A stretch of 64,000 bases of DNA from Sapria himalayana (taxonomy: Eukaryota > Streptophyta > Magnoliopsida > Malpighiales > Rafflesiaceae): NCBI GenBank assembly GCA_029783825.1, contig JAREIK010003123.1:1234552-1298551 (forward strand), given 5' to 3'. Both the position numbers and the translations under genes were made by a program. The notes beneath the pieces are model-generated. The model saw only the letters and a list, made by a program, of their open reading frames with translations, made no database searches and had not been told where the DNA came from. Each line of letters begins with the position of its first letter. The first letter of the stretch is position 1. Shown piece by piece: positions 12,651 to 23,200 of the stretch.

Positions 12651-13008
12651 TAGAGGTGTCAAAAGGGCCGGCCCGGCACGGCACGGCCCGTGAGCCGTGC
12701 AGGCTAGGCGCCAGCCGCCACGGCATACCGGCATAGCCGCATGCCCGCATAGGCTGACTCCTGACTGGCTGAGCGCATGAGCCATTGAGGGTGAGACCGT
12801 GAGAGAGAGGCAGGGCCGGGCAGGCGGGCGTGGGAGTCGGGAGTCCAGGGGATGGCCGGACGGGTCACGCCACGCCCCGCGCTGCCACGCGTGCCTGCGT
12901 GAACCGGCACGGGACGAACCCGTGCCGGCGTGTCGTGCCAGGCACGGCACGGCACGGGCTGTTCCTAACCCGGGCATGGCACGGGCCCGGGCACGGTTTA
13001 AAAACGTA
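12651..13008. mobile_element. short non-autonomous hAT-like element, GC-rich
   Basis: A 358-bp, extremely GC-rich island interrupts the transposase coding sequence. It starts TAGAGGTGTCAAAAGGGCC and ends with the rough inverse of that, and is flanked by CCTCCGTG (12643-12650) and CCTCCGTA (13009-13016), a nearly perfect 8-bp duplication as expected for hAT. The interior is made of GGCACGGC and GCCCGGC words. Removing it with one duplication restores the transposase frame. It shares ends and subterminal composition with the larger hAT at 59766-63086. Open frames on both strands here are GC-rich artefacts. Confidence 0.85.
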
Positions 13009-14640
13009 CCTCCGTAGTTGTGTATGGAGCAAAATATGTTTTTGTCAATATTGGTTCCAAGGCCAAAAAATCCAAAAGACATGCTATATATTTCTTACAG
13101 CCTCTTATTGTAGAGTTAAATCATTTATGAGATGTTGGTGTGAATACATATGATATCTCAAAAAAGTAAATTTTCATTATGCGGGTAGCCCTTATGTGAA
13201 CGGTAAGTGACTTTCCTACATATTCAATGTTGTCTAGTTGGAATATTGTAGGATGATTTGCATGCCCATATTGCATATCAAATTCTAATGCATTTACCCT
13301 CAAATTTAGTGATAAATAGTCATGGTTTGATAACTATCGTAAGTTTCTACCTACGAATCATCCATTTCAAAGAGATATAACTGCATTTCGAAGAAATAAA
13401 ATTGTGATGACAGTTGCACCAGCTGTTCATTCAGGAGATTGAAATTATTACAGAAATTCATAGTTTGGGTTTGAAGAAGGTAACTGAAAAGGATGTTACT
13501 GGAAGTAATGGACCAATAGGCAAATTATTTGGCATGAGGAAACGTAGTATATTTTGGGACTTGCCCTATTCGAAGTCCAATTTAATTCATCATAACTTAT
13601 ATGTAATGCATATTGAAAAAACTATCCTTGATAATGTTTTCAACACTGTCCTTAATTTAGATGGAAAAACAAAAGACACTTTAAAATCAAGACAAGAGCT
13701 GAATGATTACTATCGGTGACCTGAATTGAAACTGAATGTGCAAACAGGAAAATTCCCTAATTCTTGCTACACACTTGATAAGAAGGCAAGACATATATTG
13801 TGTGAATGGGTTAAAAATTTGAAATTCACTGATCGATTTGTGTCAAATATGGTTAGATGCATGGATATGAATAATCTTAAGTTATTTGGAATGAAAAGTC
13901 ATGACTGTCATGTATTTATGCAGAGATTAATACCAATTGTATTCTGTGAATTACTTCTCATAAGTGTTTGGAAGCTCCTTACAAAACTTAGTTTGTTTTT
14001 CAAACAACTAACTGCAACCACAATCAAAAATAGATGACATGGTGAGGCTGGATAATGATATTCCACTTATTATTTGTAAGCTTGAATGGATATTCTCACT
14101 GAGTTTTTTTTGACTCAATGGTGCATTTTCAGGTCCATTTGTCATATGAAGCAAGGGTTGCAGGGCCAGTGCAATACAGGTGGATGTATCCTTTTGAGAG
14201 GTAAATACATATAACTTGCTGTGTTTTATTATTTCGTACATAAAGTAATATTGTAATTTAATCTAATTGAAACCTAACATTGTGGTTGTAGGTATCTTCG
14301 TAAGTTGAAATTGAATGTTAGAAACAAGACAAAAGTTGAAGGTTCAATTTGCAATTCATATTTAGTGAAGAAGCACCATCATTTTGTTCTTATTATTTTG
14401 ACGATCATGTCAATACAAAGAATAAAAATGTGCCACGAAATGATGAAGGTCGTGTGATCGTAGAAAATGGTTCTATGGACAAACTATCTATCTTCAAGCA
14501 CCCTGGATGAGCATTTGGAAGAGCAATGAAAATATGTATGACAGATGAAGAGTATAAAGCAACCCGGAGCTATGTTTTACATAATTGTGAGGATGTTGCA
14601 CCATATATTGAGTATGTATACCCAAAATGGTTGCAGGTTT

Positions 14641-15216
14641 TATTGGGCAATTGTGCTTCCACGATAGTGAGATTAAGATACAGAAACAACAGAAACACAG
14701 AAAACAAGCAATATATATCCCAATCCAACAAGCATCCACGACAGAGTCAAAAAACCGAGAAATCAACACCGAAAATAACATGGTTCGCTAGTCACTCAGT
14801 ACGACTAGTTACATCCACCAAAAAATACTTATGCATTATAGATTAAAACCAAAAACGAAACATCTTACAGTATGCAACACACAGAGCAGTCGTGATAAAT
14901 CATGCAAAGAGAATAGAGAGATTATGAACAGTTCCATGGGTCAAAAAAGCCGCCCGAAAATAAAATTACAAATCATTTTATATTAAAAAATATCTCGGTT
15001 CATTTAACTGCAGCGGGTCGGATCATGGAACAGGTCAGGCTCTGCTCCAAAAATTTCGACGGGCTGACCGGACAATGGGACCTCCGTTATTGTGCTTCTG
15101 TTGCATCAATGGCCTTTTAATATTTTCTTTCATGCACTTACATCAAAATATTAAAACATAAAAACATTTTGTTATACAAACAAATTATTAAACAAAAACA
15201 AATCGCATATACAACA
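14641..15216 (-). mobile_element. solo LTR, copy 2, inverted (576 bp)
   Basis: On the minus strand this reads TGTTGTATATGCG... and ends GCCCAATA, and it aligns along its whole length with copy 1 (9452-10031). It is flanked by GGTTT at 14636-14640 and 15217-15221, a clean 5-bp duplication. It sits in the 3' part of the transposase gene, just after the conserved VAPYIEYVYPKW segment. The last base of the usual CA terminus has mutated to TA. No internal retroelement sequence is present. Confidence 0.88.
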
Positions 15217-16353
15217 GGTTTAATCATAGTTTAATTTTATCTTTAATAGGAATTATTAAAAATAGATATACATTTTTCTCTCTTTTTATATTTATGTAGT
15301 ATTTATGTTGAGTAGTTAAAATATAGGCAACCAGTAATTTCCAGCAATGATGTCGATTATATGCTAGAAATTGAATTTGCGAATTGGTTAAAAAATTATG
15401 TGAGAATTATTAACTTTTAAAATTTTGAATTATTTAATTTATTAGTATCTTTTATTTTTTAATATCATTTTTTTATTTATGTCACGGGCAATTGATCCTT
15501 CAAATGGAGATTCAAATATTTTCATTCAAAATCTAAGGCCCATTTAGATATGTGACAACCTATCTTGGATATTTTATTAATGAATATAAATTTCACACAA
15601 TCTGGCATGGTTCTTCCAAAACTACAATGAATAGTGTGTATGCTTTAAAGGCTCAGGTTATAGTGCAGATGAGATTGATTATTATGGTTAACTCAAAGAA
15701 GTTATTGAGTTGTAGTATCTTGGACTCGAAAATAACATGATTGTATTATTTAACTACGAGTGGTTTGATCCCACATGAAATGTGGGCACACAGATTCATT
15801 TGGATTGTAAGCTAGTGGATGTTAACCATAAACATAGATATTATCGATATGAGCCATTTATTATTTTAGTTCAAGCTGCTCAAGTATATTATTGTACATA
15901 TCCGAGTTTATCTCGTGATAAGAGAGATTAGTGGGTGATTTGCAAAATCAACGCCCGATCAGAATTTGAAGTACCAACATCACAACAAAGAAGTCCAAAC
16001 TTAGATATTGCACTGGCATTCCAGGAAGATGAGATAAATAATATTAAACCTGTGAATATAGATGAAGATCCAGAAAATTTATATGACTCAAATGGTGGCA
16101 TAATAAAAATTGAAGATGATCAATTTCTATCTGAAGATGAGTTCAGACTTCTATCAAAATTAGATGAAATATCAGAAGATCCATTGGAGGATGATAGTGA
16201 TGCATATAATTAAATTATTATAATTTTTTTATAATTTTAAACTATCAAAGACTTTTTATATTTTGTTGAAATATATTGGTGTGTTTTATTCGAAAATGCA
16301 TGCTTGTTCATCATATCTCTATTATTTGTTCTATGTTTTATTTTGTACGGCAG

Positions 16354-18330
16354 ATGACACCTAAAGGATGTGGCAGTGGTGGAGGTGGACATGGACACAT
16401 AAATGAATCAAATTCATCTAGTATATTATATCATGTTGCAGAATCGGTACCATCTCATAGCCATCATATCTAGACTTCAACATCACAATCACCATTTTCA
16501 TTTCTATCACCATCACCATCATTGAGACATCTACTATCACCTTTATCAAATGAAAGCCTACCACCCATTGTGCTTCTTGCACACACTTTTGATTCATCTC
16601 TATCTTCTGCACCACATTTTATACCGATTGTTCCCCCATTTACAAAACCAATGACATCATCAAATTTTGTGCATTCCTATGTAGTCAGTGCAAAGTTAGA
16701 AATTGAGATTGTGGATGGGAGGTAAAAAAAATATTTTAAAATGACTTGAAAAAATTTTTTTGATGTTGCTCTCAGTGGTTTTTTTATATTGTTATGATTT
16801 ACTTGTTTTCTATGTTATTTATTTATTTATTTATTTGTACAGTTTTATTCAATCTCACAAGTATTCGACTATAATTACAAAGTCTCGTGAAATTGGCTGA
16901 TTCTAAAGTATTCTCCTGGAAGAAAGTTTCTGACTTGACAAAATAGTCATATTTTAATGACTTTCAGGTAAAAATAACAAAACTTAAGTATTGAAAAATA
17001 ATAATCTACTTACTTAACTATTATGTTGGTTATTATTCAAGTAGTAAATAATTATGTTCTTGTTGTTAATATAAATTCTTTTGTCAATTTTCTATAATTA
17101 GAATCAGTGCACATGGGCACCAAAATTTGATGGAAAGATAAAGTCATTATGGGAGATCAAAGCTGCTTTATGGTATTCTGATTTTATCCATAAATTGAAG
17201 AATATGAAATAAAGGTCTGATTTTATCCATAAATTGAAGAATATGAAATAAAAGTTTGATTTTAAACCCGAGGATGATTGGCCCGAGTGGCTTAATTATT
17301 GGGAGAAGTCAGATGTGAAAAAAAAATCAGATATTGCCCGCAAAAATTGACGAAGTGAGATAGATGGACTAGGTACAGGATATGTCGACACACTGGAGGG
17401 TCAAAGTCGAGCATTGAGCATGCTCGAGATTTGGTATAATTTTAAAATTCTAAACATTTCTATATTTAGTGGTTGTCCTAATAGTCCAATAAATAAAATC
17501 TCAACATGCTTTTATTAATTTTGTTAAATTTTTTTATCATTTGTTTTTTTATGACATAATAAAAATATATTCTAAGCTAGAGAATTAGGTCGAGATCCAA
17601 ATTTTCATGAGATTTTCAGGAACAAGCATGTGAAGAAAGTGGATGGTCTATATGTTGACAACAAGTCTCATATGATTACTGTAAGAATTTGTTATATTAA
17701 TTGGTTTTTATAAAACTATAGTACATTATGAAAATTGTTTGGAATGTAAAATATTTATTAGATTTTTTGTATATCTAGAATAGTTTGTTTCTCTATTTTA
17801 TCTCAGGACCTAATGGAGGAACGTGTGACAGCTACTCATCAACAAGTTGAGGGTTCTATGGATCTTTAACCAATTCACTATGATCCTATTTATTTGGAGA
17901 CAATATAAGGTCGAAAGATGCAGCGAGTGTACGAAATTGGCTCTAAGGGAGTGATATTTTGTTGTAGCAGTCATGCTTATAATTCATCTATCTCGGAAAT
18001 GGTGGATGAGTCGGTCGAACAACAAGCACTGGAAACAAATAAATGTATTGTAGTTATGGAGACCGAAATGAAAAAGAAGGATGAGCAGATATCTAATTTG
18101 AAAGAAGAAATATATGAAATAAAAGAATAAAAGGAAGAGCATTATACTAATTTGATGTAAAAAATGTAAGAAATTAAAGAAATAAACCATGAGATGAAAG
18201 AAATTAAGAATGTAATGCAACAACATATGTCCAATATGGAGTCACCATTAGCAGAATTGGCACAACAGATAGTATTCCAAGATCCAGTTGTGAATCCTCA
18301 TAGGATAGGCTAGCATTCCCTACAAATTAT
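16354..18330 (+). pseudogene. second CACTA gene (tnpA / Transposase_24-like), broken
   Basis: The likely start is the ATG at 16354, just after a splice-acceptor-like GCAG. It opens with a Gly-rich segment (GCGSGGGGHGH) and a Ser/Pro/His-rich region, as in CACTA second proteins. Exon-like blocks follow: NQCTWAPKFDGKIK (about 17100), WLNYWEKSDVKKKSD (17290-17330), GRDPNFHEIFRNKHVKK (17590-17640) and a RVYEIGSKG block before a Glu/Lys-rich coiled-coil tail (17918-18200). That layout matches the Transposase_24 family. Stops and frame breaks inactivate it. A 39-bp tandem duplication at 17177-17254 adds 13 codons twice over. A possible further exon lies at 18483-18600 (RQKKKSRFKAFRHYHGPS), but I cannot assign it. 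Confidence 0.72.
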
Positions 18331-18835
18331 GAGGATGATTGATTATGAGAATTATTTCTCAACTATTATTTATTTTTGTCTATGTGTATCAAAAAGTTAT
18401 GATATATTTTTGCAGGTTTCATTTTTTTTTATTCTATTTTTGTTCTTTGCTTTTCCGATTAACCTAATTATGAATATTTGCAGGACACATTATGTGAGAC
18501 AAAAGAAAAAATCCCGATTCAAAGCATTCAGACATTACCACGGTCCTTCCAATGCATGGGTCCCATATTTACCGATTTCAGCTTTATCAAAAAGAGGGCA
18601 AGCTTATCGTATCTTTATTTTTCTTAAAACATTTTATTTTTACACTCTCTTTATCTCTAAACAAAATTGATGGACATCTTTTGGATTTTTTTGAAGTTGT
18701 ATGACAATCAAGTTTAATTTGTGTTTGTTCATGTCTATATTAATTGTTTTTATATACCCATGAATATATTTTTGTGTCTCTGAATTTTTTGGGTAGAGTT
18801 TTAGCCTATTATAGGTATGTAAAAGCCTATTTTCA

Positions 18836-19198
18836 GCCGCAGACGCCGTGGTAGCTGTAGATGCGGTGGCAGTGACGGACGAGCGGCAGTGACAGCATCG
18901 GCGGCAATGATGGCAATGTCGACAATGACGGCAACGATGGCATTAGTGGCAGCAGCAGCAGCAACGGTAGTAGTGGCTACGGGGGTGGTAGTGGCGGCGG
19001 CAGTAGCATCAGTAGTGACGGCAACAGCGGCAATGACGACAGTGGCAGCGGCGGCAACGACGACAACGACGACAGCTATGGCAGTAGTGCTAGTGACAGC
19101 GGTAGGGGTAGCGGCAATGGCAGTGACAGTAGCAATGGTAGTGGTAGCAGCTGCAGGAGCGCCAATGGCAGTGGGAGCAACAACAACAGCAACAAATG
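18836..19198 (+). repeat. degenerate GGC-AGT/AGC triplet array, unit 1
   Basis: A run of GGCAGTGGC, GGCAACGACG and AGCAGC-type triplets in near-perfect 3-base register, interspersed with GTAGTGGTAG. All six frames stay open and give Ala/Val/Thr-, Leu/Pro- or Ser/Gly-type homopolymer-like peptides, which is a consequence of the repeat. Base composition is sharply different from the AT-rich flanks. Confidence 0.85.
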
Positions 19199-19924
19199 TG
19201 GTATATACGTACATATAATACTACAATATTTTATGTACATATATACTAAGTATATATATGTACTCAGTATATATGTACGCATAATACTATAGTTTATATG
19301 TACATATACTATAGTAATATAAGTACGAGTAAAATGCTAGTATATATGCACATATTTACTGCAGCAATATATATATATATATATATATCAAAAAATAGTT
19401 TTTTTTATTTATTTTGATTTGATTGGGTCGTTTAAATTTCATACAGATATGATACCACATTGTTTCCCATATGAATCTTGTATAAGTGAAGATATATTTT
19501 AACAAACATGATACACTATGATCTGGATAGCTTTTTTGTAGCAGAAAGTTGGTGATTGGAGGAGCTGATGGAGATAAAGCAACATCAATGCATGGATAAA
19601 TTATATTTTATGCACTATCGGTAGATACATTGATTAATATGATGTAATATAACTTTGTTATTTTGTTTGTTTTAGGTATTTAAAATAATGTATTAGAATA
19701 AGTTATTAAATAATTTTTTTTGTATAATTAAAATTTTCATTTATAGTTTCTGTTTTTATTAAATTTAATTTAAAAATATTAAATTATTTAATTAAATTTT
19801 TGTTACAACTATATGACAATTAACTTTAATTTGTGTTTGTTCATGTCTAAAATGACTATTTTTATATATCTGTGTATATGTTTGTGTTTCTCCGAATTTT
19901 TTGGGTAGAGTCTTAGCCTATTAT

Positions 19925-20198
19925 CAGCAGCGGTAGTGGCAGCGGCAGTGACAATAACGACCATCACGGTAGTGGCAACAGAAGCGGTAGTGGTGGCAGT
20001 GGTAGCGGCGGCGGCATCGAAGGTAGTGGTAGTGGCAACAGCAGGGATAGCGGCAGCAGCGGAGGTAGTGGCGGCATCAGCAGCAGCAGTGGCAGAGGCG
20101 GTAGTGGCGGTAGTGGTGATAGTGAGAGCACCCGTAGCAACTGTAGCAGCAGTGGCAGGAGCAGTAGTGATAGTGAGAGCAACAAGAACGGCAACAAA
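19925..20198 (+). repeat. degenerate GGC-AGT triplet array, unit 2
   Basis: Same position within the second tandem unit. It starts after AGCCTATTATCAGCAGCGG and ends before AACAAATGTGGTATATAC. Triplet order differs from the other units, indicating independent slippage. Confidence 0.85.
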
Positions 20199-20945
20199 TG
20201 TGGTATATACATACGTATATAGTCAGTATATAGGTACATATAATTTTGCAATATTTTATGTACATATATACTGAGTATATATATGCATAATACTATAATT
20301 TATATATACAAATACTACAATAATATATGTATGAGTGAAATGCTAGTATATATGTACATTTTTACAATAGTAATATATATTTATCAAAACATAGTTATTT
20401 ATTTATTTTGATTTGATTCAGTGATTTGAATTTTTTACTGATGTGGTATCACATTATTTTTCATACGAAACTTGTATAAATGAAGGGATTTTTCAATAGA
20501 CATGAAGCACCCTGACTCAGGATAGCTTTTTTGTAGCATAAAGTTGGTGATTGAATGAGCATAGGGAGAGAAAGTAACATAAATGCATTGATAGATTTTA
20601 CTTTATGCACAGTCGGTAGATACATTGATTAAAAAGATGTAATATAATTTTTATTATTTTTTTATTTTAGTTATTTAAAATATTGTATTATAATAAGTTA
20701 TTAAATGAATTTTTTTTTGTTTAATTTTAAATTTTCATTTATAGTTTCTATTTTTATTAAATTTAATATAAAAATATTAAATTATTTAATTAAATTTTAG
20801 TTTAAGGTGTATGACAATCAACTTTAATTTGTGTTTGTTTATGTTTATTATAACTATTTTTATATATCTGTGAATATGTTTGTGTGTATCCATATTTTTT
20901 GGGTAGAGTTTTAGCCTATTATAGATATGTAAAAACTTATTATCA

Positions 20946-21402
20946 GTAGTAGTAGTAGCGGCAGCGGTGATAGCGGCGGTAGCGACGGTAGTGGCGACAG
21001 TGGGGGTAGTCGTGGCGGAGGCAGTGGCGGCGGTAGTGGCGGGAGCGACAGCAGCGGTATCGGAGGTAGCGGCAGTAGTGGCGGTAGCAGCGGTTGCACC
21101 TAAAGCAGCGGCTGCACTAGAAGCAGTGGCAGCACCAACAGAAGTGGCAGAGGTGGTAGCGGCATTGGTGGCAGTAGCGGCAGTAGTAGCAGTGGTGGCA
21201 GTGGCTGCAGCGGGAGCATTGGTAGCTGCGGCAACACCTGTAGTTGGGGTAGCGGTGGCAGCAGCGGCAGTGGCATCGGTGGCAGCGACTGTAGCATAGG
21301 TAGCGGTGACAACAACAGTGGTATTGGCAATGACATCGGCAGCAGCAAGAGCGGCAGGAGCGGCAGTGGTAGCGGGAGCAGCAGCAATAGCACCAAATGC
21401 GG
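20946..21402 (+). repeat. degenerate GGC-AGT triplet array, unit 3
   Basis: The longest of the three arrays, beginning AGTAGTAGTAGTAGCGGC and ending before CACCAAATGCGGTATATAC. It includes GCAGCGGCTGCACTAG-like inserts not seen in the others. Open frames here are artefacts of the triplet register. Confidence 0.85.
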
Positions 21403-22059
21403 TATATACGTACGAATAAAGTTAGTATATACCTACATATAATACTACAGTATTTTATGTATATATGTATTTTATGTACATATATACTGAGTATATTTGT
21501 ACTTTGTTTATATGTACACATAATACTATAGTTTTTATGCACATATACTACAGTAATATATGTACGAGTGAAATACTAGTATATATTTACATATATACTA
21601 TAGAATTATATAATTTTCAAAACATAACTTTTTTTTATTTTAAATTGACCGAGTGGTTTAAATTTCTTATAGATATGATACCACATTGTTCCTCATATAA
21701 AGCTTGTATAAGTGATGAGATTTTCACTAGACATTATATGCAGTGACTCGGACAGCTTTGTTGCAGTAGAAAAATGATGATCAGAGGAGTTGAGGGAGAT
21801 AAAGAATATCAATGAATGAATATATTATACTTTATGCATTGTCGGTAGATACATTGATGAATAAGATGTAATAAAATTTTGTTTTTTTTGTTTTAATTAT
21901 GTAAAATATTGAATTAGAATAAGTTATTAAATAATTTTATTTTTGTTTATTATAAATTATTTATACTTTTATTTTTTATTCAATTTGATATAAAAATATT
22001 AAATTAATTTAATTTTAAAATTTTAAAATAAATTAAATTCTAAAAATAGGTTTGAAATT

Positions 22060-22447
22060 AAAATAGCTAGGGAAAATCCCTTGATAAATTAGTAAGGGAA
22101 AAATGCCTTGCTAATTTTGCTAGGGAATTTTTCCTAGCTAATTTATTCAACTGGGAACTTTTTTCGTCACTAAAATTTAGCGACCAGCACTTTAGCTTGG
22201 GAATCTTCCATCGTTATTTTCGTTTAGCGATAGAAAATCTCATTTAGCTTGCTAATTTAGCTAGGAAATTTGTCTTTTTTAGCAAGAGATTTTTTCGTCG
22301 TTAGCTTTTTAGCTAGGGACATTTTCCCTCGCTAAATTTTAGCAATAAGCACTTTAGATAGGGAACTGATCCGTCGGTAATCCATCGCTATATCCCATTT
22401 AGCAACAGAAAATGCTCATTTAGCTAACGAATTATCCCTTGCTATAT
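22060..22447 (-). repeat. CACTA right subterminal repeats
   Basis: Repeated CCCTAGCTAA, TTTAGCGA and TTAGCTAGGGA words in mixed orientation mirror the left array at 3660-4590, though with less regular spacing. They precede the right terminal repeat. Confidence 0.82.
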
Positions 22448-22465
22448 GAGATTTTTCTAGTAGTG
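22448..22465 (-). repeat. CACTA right terminal inverted repeat
   Basis: Read on the minus strand it is CACTACTAGAAAAATCTC, a typical CACTA end, followed outward by the TTG duplication at 22466-22468. Confidence 0.85.
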
Positions 22466-22468
22466 TTG

Positions 22469-23200
22469 TAGTGAAAATATTTTCCTTTTGACTTTTTGAC
22501 TCCCATATATATCTTATGAGATGATGAGATTTGGCTTCTGAAATTTTTTTTTCTTATTTTCATTTGGTTTATAAAAAGTTCTTTCAGCTACAAATGCTCC
22601 AGATGGTTTTCTGATAATACTTTTAATTGACACCAATTTCTTAAGCAATTTTGTTAAATTACAATCAAATTTATTCATATTGAAATTCAAGAAAATTGCT
22701 TACTAGAAGTTTGGTAGCAATTGAAGAATAGTATCAATCTAATAGTTTACATCAATCTCAACTCAAAGGATCTCTAGTTCATTCAGAAAACTAATTATCT
22801 TGAGAACATTATCTCTCATAAGAGTGTTTTCAGTCATTATAATGTTCATTTGATCTCTTATGGCTTGCTTCCTGACAAAACGAGTCTAATTCTTAAATTT
22901 CTTTTTGAGATTAGATATCATGTCATAGGTAGTAACCATGGACTAATGTTAAAGCTAGAGTAAATGTGACATGGAATTCAAAATATAATATCTAGACATC
23001 TCATCAGCTTTCACCCATTTCTCATTAGGCCTGGCTTTCTCTTTGGTTGCCCCTTGTTGATGTTTATCTAGGCACAAATCTATAAGTCTGGATAATGTCA
23101 AGATTTCTCTTCCAATCTATGTTATTTTGATTTGATCCAATTTGTTCTCTTTGAGAATGGTGGCGAGTGGGTTTAAAGATATTTTTTTGAAAAAGTATGT
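22469..23200 (-). pseudogene. copia gag (nucleocapsid and capsid), decayed
   Basis: This is the upstream continuation of the minus-strand copia element at 1-3641. Reading minus strand from 23190 down, it shows KENKLDQIK near the start, then RPNEKWVKADEMSRYYIL, TYDMISNLKK and a QAIRDQMN-VLKIISFLNELE stretch, all at the places expected in the UBN2-type gag of copia elements. A basic segment follows, and then a degenerate zinc knuckle cut by the CACTA insertion. Stops and small indels are frequent. The start codon cannot be fixed. Confidence 0.82.

Larger units (their letters stand above)
11568..16213 (+). pseudogene. TNP2-type CACTA transposase (tnpD-like), broken
   Basis: The ATG at 11568 opens a protein start resembling the family (SDHQWMYKR) but meets TAG at 11673. 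Downstream, conserved TNP2 blocks appear in order: AADKELWYDC and the QLMxE-STKKLL-type block with GCMLYW and SCKFCDHP (11993-12304); the TDGFQPFG box (near 12560); LCMEQNMFLSILVPRPKNPKDM (13020-13085); VSDFP, CPYC and SWFDN (13180-13340); RKRSIFWDLPY and NLYVMHIEK (13540-13630); and the DUF4218-like MKSHDCHVFMQRLIP (13900). Then come VQYRWMYPFER, a GT-AG intron (about 14201-14291), the YEEYKA-type block (14526-14640) and the C-terminal NEYKFHT, NYEWFDPT and AAQVYY blocks (15550-15960). Two insertions (12651-13008 and 14641-15216) and many stops inactivate it. An acidic tail ends at 16213. Confidence 0.9.
18698..22010 (+). repeat. three ~1.05 kb tandem units in CACTA 3' region
   Basis: Units begin near 18698, 19810 and 20806 with GTATGACAATCAA-like sequence. 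Each contains TTTAATTTGTGTTTGTTCATG, TTTTTTGGGTAGAGT and AGCCTATTAT, then a GC-rich triplet array, then GGTATATACGTAC, a tract of ATGTACATATA words, and a block around GCATCAATG with GGTAGATACATTGAT, ending in an AT-rich stretch. The three are collinear, so this is a tandem triplication within the transposon between its second gene and right subterminal repeats. No convincing coding sequence is found. Confidence 0.88.
3642..22465 (+). mobile_element. CACTA (En/Spm) DNA transposon, 18.8 kb, decayed
   Basis: The left end reads CACCAGAAGAAAATATTG. The right end, read inward on the minus strand, is CACTACTAGAAAAATCTC. These are degenerate CACTA terminal inverted repeats. Both ends are flanked by the 3-bp duplication TTG (3639-3641 and 22466-22468), the size expected for this superfamily. 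Both subterminal zones hold arrays of TTTAGCGACGGA and CCCTAGCTAA words, which in characterised CACTA elements are sites for the small DNA-binding transposase component. Inside lie a TNP2 transposase pseudogene and a second transposase-like pseudogene. Excising the element and one TTG joins the two halves of the host copia gag in frame. Confidence 0.92.

Noticed and set aside
12633..13153. Open frames of up to 149 codons in the GC island
   Set aside because: They arise from base composition of a hAT derivative inserted in the transposase gene and run across its boundaries.
18836..21402. G-quadruplex-forming potential of the GC arrays
   Set aside because: Runs of three or more G are rare; the G tracts are mostly GG pairs, so a quadruplex claim is not supported.
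18801..21542. Ala/Thr-, Ala/Val- and Leu/Pro-rich open frames on both strands
   Set aside because: All frames of the GC triplet arrays are open because the repeat is in 3-base register; none is conserved between the three units as a protein.
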